Of a stretch of 64,000 bases of DNA, positions 44,314 through 52,340 are shown piece after piece (within the stretch, counting starts at the first letter, position 1; every line of letters begins with the position of its first letter). The stretch is from Sphingobium sp. 15-1 (GTDB lineage Bacteria; Pseudomonadota; Alphaproteobacteria; Sphingomonadales; Sphingomonadaceae), in contig NZ_JABXJG010000002.1 of the NCBI RefSeq assembly GCF_013375535.1, positions 248,001-312,000 of the forward strand, read 5' to 3'. Under the pieces are notes generated by a model that saw only the letters and a list, made by a program, of their open reading frames with translations, had not been told where the DNA came from and ran no database searches. The translations under genes and the position numbers were made by a program.

Positions 44314-44982
44314 TTAAACCGCCACGCTCAGCAAATCGCCGGCGTTCCATTGGCCTGGTTTGTCACCGCCCTCTACAACCGTCCACATGATGTCCGCGAT
44401 GCTGTATATATTGCCAGCGATGAACGGCTTGTCCGCAAGATGCGCGTCGAGTTCGTCGAGACGTGCCTGCAGGTCGATTTCCGCCTGGGCCACCGTATCA
44501 GCGTCATAGGCGCAATTGCCATGCTCCACGATACGATCATGCGCAGCCTGATAGATCGAGCGCAGCTCGGGATATTTATCGGCATATTCCTTGGCCCGTT
44601 CGCGGCGCGCGATCAGCAGTTCGTCCCCGCGGGGCACGCCCTTGTGGCCATAGGTGATAACCTGGAAATTGACCTGATCGCCCTTCTTGAACCAATCGAG
44701 CGCCGCCTTGTTTTCGACGGGATCGGACGGAATGCCGGCCTGGCCCAGCTTGGCGGCCTCCAGCACGATGTTGTAGGAATTGGTGACGACGCGATCACCA
44801 ACGACAAGGGTAGGCACGACCGCCCGTTCGTTCAGCCGCACATAGTCTGGTTCGAAATTTTCGAGAGCGAATCCAATATCCACCTGCTTGTCATTATAAT
44901 CCACGCCGAATTCTTCCATCGCGAGACGGGTTTTCATCGAGCAGATCGACATTGTGTAATTGTAAAGACTGACTTCAGACAT
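44314..44982 (-). pseudogene. pcpC: PcpC-like reductive dehalogenase GST, 3' end cut by IS21 element
   Basis: The first 201 residues closely match PcpC, the glutathione-dependent tetrachlorohydroquinone dehalogenase of Sphingobium chlorophenolicum, and the related LinD. Visible features are NYTMSICSMKTRLAMEEFGV with the nucleophilic Cys14, VVPTLVVGDRVVTNSYNIV and ITYGHKGVPRGDELL. The IS end falls at 44377 just after SIADIMWTV. The reading frame then continues about 21 codons into the IS and stops at 44314. Family members are about 250 residues, so roughly 47 C-terminal residues of the helical domain are lost and activity is doubtful. GAGG precedes ATG 44982. A degenerate LysR box lies upstream. 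Confidence 0.85.
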
Positions 44983-45050
44983 CTTATATTTCCTCAGCGA
45001 TGGTGCCGAAGGCAACATATCCCCAGGGGACAAGGCCCTCCATCGTCCAA

Positions 45051-45065
45051 TCTGAATAACCGGAT
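45051..45065. promoter_or_regulatory. Degenerate LysR box between pcpF and pcpC
   Basis: Read on the minus strand it is ATCC-GGTTATT-CAGA. This matches site 5 (ATCC-GGATATT-GGAT) at most positions but has a poor right half. It lies about 69 bp upstream of the pcpC start. Confidence 0.4.
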
Positions 45066-45070
45066 TCCAT

Positions 45071-46006
45071 TTACCGGATGGCCGGGCCCAATGGTTCGGC
45101 CGGACCAACGGGCACGATCCCCGTGGGATTGACGCTCAAATGGCTGCCATAATAATGCGCCTTGGCATGGCGGAGATTGATGGTCGGCGCCACGCGCTCA
45201 TCCGACGCGAGCTTTCCGGTAAGCCGTGAAAGATTGGGATAATCCGCAATCCGGCGCAAATTGCATTTGAAATGCCCATGATAGATCGCGTCGAAGCGCA
45301 CCAGGGTCGTGAACAGGCGGATGTCCGCCTCCGTCAATCTTTCTCCGGCCAGCCACTCCCTGCCCGTCAGACGGGCTTCCAGCCAGTCGAGCGTGTCGAA
45401 TAGAGGATAGACCGCTTCTTCATAGGCTTCCTGCGTCGTCGCGAAGCCCGATCGATATACGCCGTTATTCAGCCTGTCATATACCCGCGCATTGATCTCG
45501 TCGATTTCGGAACGAAGCTCTTGCGGATAATAATCGCCCGGGATTGCTCCTACATGGTCGAATGCCGAATTCAGGATGCGGATGATTTCCGACGACTCGT
45601 TATTGACGATCCTTTTCTCGCGCTTGTCCCACAGGATGGGAATGGTCACCCGGCCAGTGTAGGCCGGATCGCCCGCCAGATAGACTTGATAAAGATAATC
45701 CGCACCGTTTATGCTGTCGGGAACGACATCTTCTCCGGGAAGGAAGGTCCATCCATTCTCTCCCATGAAGGCATTGACCATGGAGAGGGAGATCATATCC
45801 TCCAGCCCCTTGAGCGCGCGCATGATAAGGACGCGGTGAGCCCAGGGACAGGCAAAGCCGGCATAGATATGGTAACGGCCGGGCTCGGCCTGGAATCCAC
45901 CGTCCAGCCCGCCGCGATATTGCGACTCCTTCCTGACGAATCTCCCGCCGCTGGACTTGGTATCGTACCAGGCGTCGCGCCAGACACCGTCAATTAAGAG
46001 GCCCAT
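45071..46006 (-). CDS. pcpF: S-glutathionyl-(chloro)hydroquinone reductase, PcpF-like
   Basis: This 311-residue Xi-class GST has the catalytic Cys53 in AGFACPWAHRVLIMRALKGL and the downstream ILWDKREKRIVNNESSEIIRI motif. C-terminal residues include the Tyr-rich NLRHAKAHYYGSHLSVNPTGIVPVGP segment typical of glutathionyl-hydroquinone reductases. PcpF rescues glutathionyl-hydroquinone conjugates formed when PcpC is damaged by oxidation. It lies upstream of pcpC and overlaps the end of LysR 2 by 17 bp, suggesting an operon lysR2-pcpF-pcpC. Confidence 0.93.
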   Translation of the reverse strand: MGLLIDGVWRDAWYDTKSSGGRFVRKESQYRGGLDGGFQAEPGRYHIYAGFACPWAHRVLIMRALKGLEDMISLSMVNAFMGENGWTFLPGEDVVPDSINGADYLYQVYLAGDPAYTGRVTIPILWDKREKRIVNNESSEIIRILNSAFDHVGAIPGDYYPQELRSEIDEINARVYDRLNNGVYRSGFATTQEAYEEAVYPLFDTLDWLEARLTGREWLAGERLTEADIRLFTTLVRFDAIYHGHFKCNLRRIADYPNLSRLTGKLASDERVAPTINLRHAKAHYYGSHLSVNPTGIVPVGPAEPLGPAIR

Positions 46007-47033
46007 AATTCTCTTTCTCCATCTTCCCCCGATCGGCCCGATCCTCCAAGGAGCCGGACATGTCCGCGCGCGATCCGCGGGAGACGAACTCGCTCATGGC
46101 CTGGATATGATCGGAGCTGCTGTCGAAGACCAAAGTCCTCAGCCATTCATGGCCGGGATCATGGTCGAAACGTTTGTGCCAATATTGCTTGATGGCAATA
46201 TCAGGCAGGTCGATCGGCGGTTGCACGATCGCGGCCTGATTGGAATGCACGACCCGCGCCACGGAGAGCGGGACGGTAAGGACAAGGTCGGAAACCTCGG
46301 CAATCAGCGCGCTGACGATGAAGCTCTCCGTCGCGATGCGCAGACGCCTGGGATCGATCACCTCCAGAATGCGCTGCTCAGCCTCTTTGTGCGCATGCCC
46401 CTGGCAAGAGGCGCCGACGACGATGTGATAGAGGGATTTGAAGTCGCTCAGACCTAACTGGCCGTTGCGCACCAGACGGGCGGGCGCGATGCAGACATAG
46501 GGTTCGTGGAAAAGCGTCTGCTCGCGGACAGAGGCGTAGAGAGCCGGAAAGTTGCCAAGGACAATATCCGCGATTCCCATCTCCAGGTCCGAAACAAGCT
46601 TGTCCTTGCGAACCGAAACGGGATTGAAGTGAATGTTCGGCGCATCCTTGACGGAACGCCTCTGCATCAATGGAACGATGTAGAGCTGCCCGAGATCCGA
46701 TGCGGCAACGCGGAAGGTGCGCAGCGAGCTTCGCGGATCGAAGGTGCGTCGCCTGGACAGGCTGCTGTGGTAGACGTTGAGCGTTTCCTCGACGCTGCGC
46801 GCCACGGAAAGCGCCACGGAGGTCGGCACCATGCCATTGCGGGTGCGCACGAACAGCACGTCGCTGAAATGTTCCCGAAGCGCCTGGACGTAGCGACTCA
46901 TGGAGGATTGCGGCAGGTCGAGTTCATCCGCCGCGAGGGTGACGCTGCGCAAACGCATCATCGCGTCGAAAACCGTCAGGTCGAAAAAAGACAATGAGGC
47001 CATATGATCTTGGCCGGACGGACGAGAGGCCAT
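45990..47033 (-). CDS. LysR-family regulator 2 (PcpR-like)
   Basis: This 347-residue regulator is a paralogue of LysR 1. The HTH LTVFDAMMRLRSVTLAADELDLPQSSMSRYVQALREHF differs at only a few positions, and FVRTRNGMVPTSVA is the same. The effector domain is more diverged, so the inducers may differ. A strong LysR box lies 84 bp upstream. ATG 47033 has GGGAGA upstream; a GTG two codons before is less likely. It overlaps pcpF, so it is probably the first gene of an operon with it. Confidence 0.9.
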   Translation of the reverse strand: MASRPSGQDHMASLSFFDLTVFDAMMRLRSVTLAADELDLPQSSMSRYVQALREHFSDVLFVRTRNGMVPTSVALSVARSVEETLNVYHSSLSRRRTFDPRSSLRTFRVAASDLGQLYIVPLMQRRSVKDAPNIHFNPVSVRKDKLVSDLEMGIADIVLGNFPALYASVREQTLFHEPYVCIAPARLVRNGQLGLSDFKSLYHIVVGASCQGHAHKEAEQRILEVIDPRRLRIATESFIVSALIAEVSDLVLTVPLSVARVVHSNQAAIVQPPIDLPDIAIKQYWHKRFDHDPGHEWLRTLVFDSSSDHIQAMSEFVSRGSRADMSGSLEDRADRGKMEKENYGPLN

Positions 47034-47116
47034 TCTCACTCTCCCACGATTTGCTTCTTAAAGCCAAGAGAGGCTCCCAAGCCTCCGGTTTCAAGTGCGG
47101 GATACGGAAACCCATT

Positions 47117-47131
47117 ATCCGTTTTCCGGAT
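47117..47131. promoter_or_regulatory. LysR box upstream of LysR regulator 2 (site 3)
   Basis: ATCC-GTTTTCC-GGAT, within the longer near-palindrome ATTATCCG...CGGATATAAT, fits T-N11-A. It is 84 bp upstream of the regulator start, so it may serve autoregulation and pcpFC control. Confidence 0.75.
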
Positions 47132-47280
47132 ATAATAAGGGGTCGGCCGTCCGCCATGGCTCGGCCCGTGTGAGATTAACCCTGGCCTGCTTCAGAACGT
47201 CCGCTTCGCCACCTCCTTGTTGGGGAGCCACCAGGCCAGCCGTGCTGCATCAAGGCTGGCCCGGTCGGCACCGCGACCGG

Positions 47281-48153
47281 TCAGGCCTTAGTGACGCCGT
47301 AATTGTCCGCTATGAACTTCGCCGTATCGACGAAGGCTCCGAACGGATAAAAATGGAGCAGGGCGTCGCCATGAACCGCCGGATCGATACGATCCGCCAG
47401 TTCCTGGATCAGCTTTTCCGGTCCCGCCGTGCTCAGCAGTTTCGTGAGCGACGTGCCATATTTGAGCATGACTTTCGCTGAAGCCCCCACGCCGCAGCGG
47501 GCGGCGAAACGGACGAGCTTCTTGACGCTTGCTGGGCCGGGTATGCCGATGCGCACGGGAACGGTGACGCCCTCCTGACGGATTTGCTCCAGCCAGTTGA
47601 GAACGGCATCGGCGTCGAAGGCGAATTGCGTCATGATCTCGGCTTCCAGGCCCTGCTCCGCAAGCGCGGCGAGCTTGTCGTGCATCGCCTTGGCAAGCTT
47701 GGCCTTGTCGATATCCGGATGCCCTTCGGGATAACCCGAAATGCCGACCTTCCGGACGCCGACAGCAGTCAGCAGACCGCTGCGGATAATCGCCAGCGCA
47801 TCTTCAAAAGGGCCCATGGGCGCGGCGGGATCGCCGGCTATGACGAAGGCCCGTTCGATGCCGACATGCTCGTGCAGCATCGCCAGGAAGCTTTGCAGAT
47901 CGTCATGGGACAGAACGCGCCGGGCCGAAATATGCGGCACCGGCACGAAGCCCAGATTCTTGACCGCCTGAGCGGCAGCGACGCGGGCCGGCATCTCCTC
48001 GCCGGGCAGATAAGTGACCGAAATCGGCGTCCCCGCCGGGATCAGCGGCGCGGCGTCGGTCAGGCTCTCAATGTCCTTGGCGGTCATTTCGAGGGAAAAG
48101 GATTGGATCAGGTCAACGACGGGCGCGTGCTGATCCGCATAGGCGAGTTTCAT
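47281..48153 (-). CDS. metF: Methylenetetrahydrofolate reductase-family protein
   Basis: This protein of about 290 residues has the MetF TIM-barrel pattern. VPHISARRVLSHDDLQSFL stands in the place of the folate and FAD-binding HLTC/HISAR block. AFVIAGDPAAPMGPFEDALAII, KVGISGYPEGHPDIDKA and EIMTQFAFDADAVLNWLEQI are the usual later motifs. The N-terminus is shorter and unusual (LEMTAKDIESL). It lies 62 bp downstream of the O-demethylase on the same strand, as in the ligM-metF operon of Sphingobium SYK-6. It probably oxidises methyl-tetrahydrofolate released from demethylation. Confidence 0.88.
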   Translation of the reverse strand: MKLAYADQHAPVVDLIQSFSLEMTAKDIESLTDAAPLIPAGTPISVTYLPGEEMPARVAAAQAVKNLGFVPVPHISARRVLSHDDLQSFLAMLHEHVGIERAFVIAGDPAAPMGPFEDALAIIRSGLLTAVGVRKVGISGYPEGHPDIDKAKLAKAMHDKLAALAEQGLEAEIMTQFAFDADAVLNWLEQIRQEGVTVPVRIGIPGPASVKKLVRFAARCGVGASAKVMLKYGTSLTKLLSTAGPEKLIQELADRIDPAVHGDALLHFYPFGAFVDTAKFIADNYGVTKA

Positions 48154-48215
48154 GGGCGGCCTTTCCGCATAGGCCCGGTCTCGCGCAGGCACAGCCCGGC
48201 GAGACCGGATGGACA

Positions 48216-49592
48216 TCAGTCCTTCTTGATGATCTTTTCGAAGTAAGGCGCCGGGGCGACCGTAACCCGCACTTCACGGAGCGTGTTCTTCTCGATCGTC
48301 GGACGGCGCATTTCCTGCTCGCCCCAGAGCAGGGTCAGCTCTGTACCCGGCGTCGCATGTTCGAGGTCGACGATGGAGAGCGAGACAAACTCGTTCGCAT
48401 TGGCCGTGAAGCCCGAATATTGGGCGATGCCGACGCTCTTCCCGTTCTTGCTGCGCACATCATCGACATGGAAAGTCGAATAGGTGGCAAGCGGGAAGTT
48501 GACGAAACGCGCCGGCGGATCGGCATAGAGCGAGTCATGGATGACCTTCATCAGGTCGTCGCGGTTCCACACCAGCGTCACCTTGGTGCGGCGCTGGTTC
48601 GCCACCCGGCCCTTGAGCGCTTCGCAGCCGATATAATCGTCGCGCTGCTGATCGATGAGCTTGGTATAGCCGACCTCGACCGGGTCCATATAATAGTCTT
48701 CGATATTGGTGGAGGCGAGGCTGCCGCCCACCGAACCGAGTACTTCGATGTGCGGGATCGTCAGCCATTCGCGGAACGGCTTCATCTGCTCGCCATGATA
48801 GACGGCGGGAACCGGAAGCGGCATCCAGGACGATTCGAGCGTCGTCGTGGGATAGGCCAGCGAGCCGATCTTCTTCATGCCATATTTCGCGCCGACTTCT
48901 TCCAGCGCGTCCATGATGACTTCCTGGTCTTCCCAGGGGCCGAACATCTCGAAACCGGCGGTGCCGGCCATGCCGTGACGCAGTGCGCGGACCTTCTTGC
49001 CGCGAATTTCAAAGTCACCGATCGCGAAGAAGCCGATTTCCGGCAGCGTGCCCTCGGTCACTTCCTTCATCATTTCCAGCGCATTGGGGCCCTGGATCTG
49101 ATAGATGTAGATGCGCGGCTCACCAGGCCGGAAAGCGACCGTCTCGTCCCGATCGATCTCGATGTCATAGCCGCTGGTTTCGGCATGATACTGAGTCCAG
49201 TCGACGATGACGGGCGGGCCGACGACGCGGAAATAATCCTGCTCAAGATGGAAGACGATGCCGTCTCCGATCAGATAGCCGTCCGGGCTGGACGCGATGA
49301 GTTGCTTGCCCCGGTTGACCGGGAAAGTCGTCATCTTGGTGAGGCCGACCTTCTGAAGAACCTTCAGCGCATCGGGACCGCGCAGGTAGAGATCGGTCAT
49401 GTGGTAAGAAAGGTTCAGCAGCGCCACGCCATTCTTCCAGGCGCGCTGTTCGTCGCGCCAGTTGGTGTATTCGGGCGCCGCTACCGGAAATACATAAGGG
49501 CCCGTCTGGGAGCCGCGAAGAAGATTCACCGGTCCACCGACCCCCTGAAGCGCTTCTTCCAGGTTCTTATATCTAAGTAACGGACTCTTCAT
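48216..49592 (-). CDS. Tetrahydrofolate-dependent aryl O-demethylase, LigM/DesA-like
   Basis: This 458-residue GcvT-fold protein is homologous along its whole length to LigM and DesA of Sphingobium SYK-6. Shared features are YVFPVAAPEYTNWRDEQRAW near the start, HMTDLYLRGPDALK, KQLIASSPDGYLIGDGIVF, IQGPNAL, LRHGMAGTAGFEMFGPWE and TTTLESSWMPLPVPAVY. These enzymes move the methyl group of a methoxyphenol to tetrahydrofolate. Substrate here is unknown; the divergence from LigM and the PcpC/PcpF neighbours point to a chlorinated or hydroquinone-type methoxyarene. GGAAGGGA supports ATG 49592. Confidence 0.88.
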   Translation of the reverse strand: MKSPLLRYKNLEEALQGVGGPVNLLRGSQTGPYVFPVAAPEYTNWRDEQRAWKNGVALLNLSYHMTDLYLRGPDALKVLQKVGLTKMTTFPVNRGKQLIASSPDGYLIGDGIVFHLEQDYFRVVGPPVIVDWTQYHAETSGYDIEIDRDETVAFRPGEPRIYIYQIQGPNALEMMKEVTEGTLPEIGFFAIGDFEIRGKKVRALRHGMAGTAGFEMFGPWEDQEVIMDALEEVGAKYGMKKIGSLAYPTTTLESSWMPLPVPAVYHGEQMKPFREWLTIPHIEVLGSVGGSLASTNIEDYYMDPVEVGYTKLIDQQRDDYIGCEALKGRVANQRRTKVTLVWNRDDLMKVIHDSLYADPPARFVNFPLATYSTFHVDDVRSKNGKSVGIAQYSGFTANANEFVSLSIVDLEHATPGTELTLLWGEQEMRRPTIEKNTLREVRVTVAPAPYFEKIIKKD

Positions 49593-49793
49593 AACATCCC
49601 TTCCTGTGGTAACGGAAAGCCAATCTTCCCGATCATGTCGAGAATTGGCGCGTCTCGATTTCACATCTTCGAAGACAACAGAAATCCGCTTGCGGAATTA
49701 CATTCCGGTCCGTCGCATCATCTGTGTCCGCGATGTCATTTTGTGATAAAGGAGGTTGCGGGGTATTGACAGAACGCGGACTGGATAGGCGCA

Positions 49794-49808
49794 ATCCACT
49801 CTCTGGAT
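49794..49808. promoter_or_regulatory. LysR box in the demethylase/gor intergenic region (site 4)
   Basis: ATCC-ACTCTCT-GGAT fits the shared motif and T-N11-A. It is 202 bp from the demethylase start and 231 bp from the glutathione reductase start. Confidence 0.7.
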
Positions 49809-49900
49809 TTCAGAGACGGGCAACGTCCGGCGCCGCCTGCACCATTATTGAGGGCGAAGACCGCCGCGAAAATGGCCGGCGCGAGGCGCGCCGAACCCAA

Positions 49901-49915
49901 ATCCGGATATTGGAT
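49901..49915. promoter_or_regulatory. LysR box upstream of gor (site 5)
   Basis: ATCC-GGATATT-GGAT lies 124 bp upstream of the glutathione reductase ATG. Confidence 0.7.
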
Positions 49916-50038
49916 AAGCAACGCCTCACAGCCGCGATTTTTGATCCTGGCGTCATGCGATAGACCTGCGTCGGCAAGTATATCCTCGCGATCGTCGAGA
50001 GGAGATACCAAATCAATAAGTGAAGCGTAGTGAGAGCA

Positions 50039-51388
50039 ATGTCTGATTTCGACTATGATTTGTTTGTCATCGGTGCAGGGTCAGGTGGTGTTCGCGCATC
50101 GCGTGCTTCCGCAGGATATGGAGCCCGGGTCGCAATAGCAGAAGAATATCGGGTTGGCGGCACATGCGTCATACGGGGGTGCGTTCCGAAGAAGATGCTC
50201 TTCTATGGCGCGCATTTCGCTGAAGATCTGCACGATGCGCAGCGCTTCGGCTGGGACATCGAAAAGCCGCGATTCAACTGGAAGGTGTTGCAGAAGAATG
50301 TTCTTGACGATGTCGACCGCCTGAACGGCCTGTACCAGAAGACGCTCGACAACCATTCGGTAAAGGTCTTCCACGGCCGCGCCACAATCGCCGGGCCGAA
50401 TGAAGTCGCGCTCTCCGACGGCTCGACCATCACGGCTGAACGCATACTCATCGCGACGGGCGCAACGCCGGTAATCCCTGCGTTCGAGGGGGCCGGGCTG
50501 GGGATCACGTCCAACGAAGCATTTCATCTGGAAAATGTGCCCCAGAGCATCGTCATTGCCGGCGGCGGCTATATAGCCAATGAGTTTGCCGGCATCTTCA
50601 AAGCCCTTGGCTCCAACGTCACGCTGGTCAATCGCACGGATCAAATATTGCGGGGATATGACGAGCAGATTCGGGACCGGCTTCTCCAGATCAGCCTGGC
50701 CAAAGGCATGGAGTTTCGTTTCAACGCCAGGTTCGAACGCATCACGAAATCCCATGACGACATGCTGCTTGTCGAACTCGACGACGGCAAAGCGCCGATC
50801 GCGTGCGATGTCGTGCTCTATGCGATGGGGCGTCAGCCGCTGACGGCTGGTCTCGGGCTCGAAACGGCAGGCGTGGAGACCGATGAGAACGGCGCCATCA
50901 GGGTTGACGAGCACAGCCGCACCAATGTGCCGTCCATCTATGCTGTTGGCGACGTGACCAACAGGGTTCAGCTCACCCCTGTCGCCATCCGGGAAGGCCA
51001 GGCATTTGCGGACACGGTCTATGGCGGAAATCCGCAGACGCTTGACTATGAATGCGTACCTTCGGCGGTATTCAGCCATCCACCGCTCGCAGGCGTGGGC
51101 TTGACCGAGAGCGACGCGCGCAAATCATTGGGCTCCGTGAAGATCTACACGTCGGATTTCAATCCGATGAAGAATGTGCTGGCCGGACGCGACGAGCGGG
51201 CTTTGATCAAGATGGTCGTCGATGCCGACACGGATCGGGTGGTCGGCGTCCATATGATCGGCCCCGACACCCCGGAGATACTGCAAGCCGCGGCGATCGC
51301 CGTCAAAGCCGGTCTGACGAAGAGTCAATTCGACGCGACCGTCGCGCTCCATCCGTCCCTGGCCGAAGAATTGGTGCTCCTGAAATGA
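50039..51388 (+). CDS. gor: Glutathione-disulfide reductase
   Basis: This 449-residue flavoprotein has the redox Cys pair in GGTCVIRGCVPKK (Cys43, Cys48) and an N-terminal FAD motif GAGSGGVRA. The NADPH domain has GGGYIANEFAG and VTLVNRTDQILRG, whose arginines favour NADPH over NADH. The C-terminal active base lies in HPSLAEE. It restores GSH used by the GST-type dehalogenases and reductases of this island. ATG 50039 is preferred over a GTG three codons earlier. It is divergent from the demethylase. Confidence 0.95.
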   Translation: MSDFDYDLFVIGAGSGGVRASRASAGYGARVAIAEEYRVGGTCVIRGCVPKKMLFYGAHFAEDLHDAQRFGWDIEKPRFNWKVLQKNVLDDVDRLNGLYQKTLDNHSVKVFHGRATIAGPNEVALSDGSTITAERILIATGATPVIPAFEGAGLGITSNEAFHLENVPQSIVIAGGGYIANEFAGIFKALGSNVTLVNRTDQILRGYDEQIRDRLLQISLAKGMEFRFNARFERITKSHDDMLLVELDDGKAPIACDVVLYAMGRQPLTAGLGLETAGVETDENGAIRVDEHSRTNVPSIYAVGDVTNRVQLTPVAIREGQAFADTVYGGNPQTLDYECVPSAVFSHPPLAGVGLTESDARKSLGSVKIYTSDFNPMKNVLAGRDERALIKMVVDADTDRVVGVHMIGPDTPEILQAAAIAVKAGLTKSQFDATVALHPSLAEELVLLK

Positions 51389-51854
51389 CGGGCGTCGACC
51401 CGCTCTATCAGTTGGAAATCCGCGACCTATCCGCCGGGACGGCGGCTGGATCGCGATCACCATCCTCCAATAGCCATGGAGCGAAGAGGTCATCTGGATT
51501 GCTCGCCGCTTTTCTTCAGGAAGCCGTACACGGAATGATCTTGATGGCCTGCGCCAGCTATCCCTCCGACTGGTTCGTGCACCATCTGATCGGTGACACG
51601 GCGCCTACGCCCCATTGGCCCCCTGGACAGGGACGATAAATCCCTCGTCGCACTGAACGGCAGAGCCAGTCGCCCGGACCTGTGCTGGCCCATTTTTCGC
51701 GCCCTCCATGGGCATCCCGCCATGCGGACGGCATGCGCTCCGGCAATCCCTATTCGCAAAAATTTCAGTAGCAGAAGAAAATCTTTCTAAGCCTGCCTTG
51801 TCAGCTTCTGCATGCGCATTATCTGCATATGCAACTAAATGCAGGACAGGGTTT
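51389..51854. other. 466-bp stretch without a convincing gene
   Basis: Only short open frames on both strands occur, none with recognisable family motifs. On the minus strand two frames around 51520-51720 have somewhat protein-like composition (ATGSAVQCDEGFIVPVQG), which could be a decayed gene. The promoter of the MarR gene lies at its right end, with TGCATATGCA at 51824-51833. Confidence 0.4.
51809..51845. promoter_or_regulatory. Candidate MarR operator
   Basis: The palindrome TGCATATGCA (51824-51833) lies next to TGCATGCGCA (from 51809) and a third TGCA. It is just upstream of the MarR start at 51855. The position suits autorepression of the efflux operon. Confidence 0.4.
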
Positions 51855-52340
51855 ATGGCGCGACTTGGAATAGACATATGCGTGAGCTCCAGCTCACCCG
51901 GCCGCATGCTGCGGCGGTTGGCCAAGCTGGCCACCGCTCATGTGGAGGCGCGGCTCGCTGCGCGGGCTGGCGAGCTGAATCTCAGCTACACCCAATGGAT
52001 CGCGCTCAAGGTGATTCACGACGGGATTGTCACGAATGTGGGCGAGCTCGCCCGGGAACTGGGCATCACCACGGGCTCCGCCACCCGCCTGGTCGACACT
52101 TTGGAGGAGCATCGCCTCCTCAATCGCGACCGCGGCAGCGATGACCGGCGTGTCGTCAAATTGATGCTGACCCAGGCAGGGGTAGAGGTGACCAAGGCTG
52201 TCGGCCCCGATGTCGTTGGCGCCTGGGGCGACATTTTCGAGGATGTCGATCAGGCGGAGGCCGAAGCCTTTATCGCGACGCTCGCCAAGCTGTTCGCGAA
52301 GGCGGAGCAGATCACGGAAGCCGAAGGACTGGTCGCATGA
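51855..52340 (+). CDS. MarR-family transcriptional regulator
   Basis: This 161-residue regulator has a winged HTH with VGELARELGITTGSATRLVDTLEEHRLLNR and the beta-wing DRGSDDRRVVKLMLT typical of MarR. It heads the operon for a three-part efflux pump and overlaps the next gene by 4 bp (ATGA). It likely represses the pump until it binds an aromatic or drug ligand. AGGACAGGG precedes ATG 51855. Confidence 0.9.
   Translation: MARLGIDICVSSSSPGRMLRRLAKLATAHVEARLAARAGELNLSYTQWIALKVIHDGIVTNVGELARELGITTGSATRLVDTLEEHRLLNRDRGSDDRRVVKLMLTQAGVEVTKAVGPDVVGAWGDIFEDVDQAEAEAFIATLAKLFAKAEQITEAEGLVA

Larger units (their letters stand above)
41788..44377 (-). mobile_element. IS21-family insertion sequence (about 2590 bp)
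   Basis: The element holds istA and istB with a 4-bp overlap, the IS21 arrangement. The two ends are imperfect inverted repeats: both begin TGT, share GGCGGT at positions 8-13 and CCAGGCCA at 20-27, and have further inner copies of AGCGTGGCGG...TAAAA...GCCATTG. This fits the multiple terminal repeats of IS21. The right end sits inside pcpC. No target duplication is visible: the left flank ends CGACGGG and the right flank starts ACCGTCC. Confidence 0.88.
49593..50038. other. 446-bp divergent regulatory region between O-demethylase and glutathione reductase
   Basis: No gene is apparent. The region holds two strong LysR boxes (49794-49808 and 49901-49915) and a near-palindrome AATCCGCTTGCGGAATT at 49683-49699 with a 6-base spacer. 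Promoters for ligM-like/metF and gor should lie here. Confidence 0.65.
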
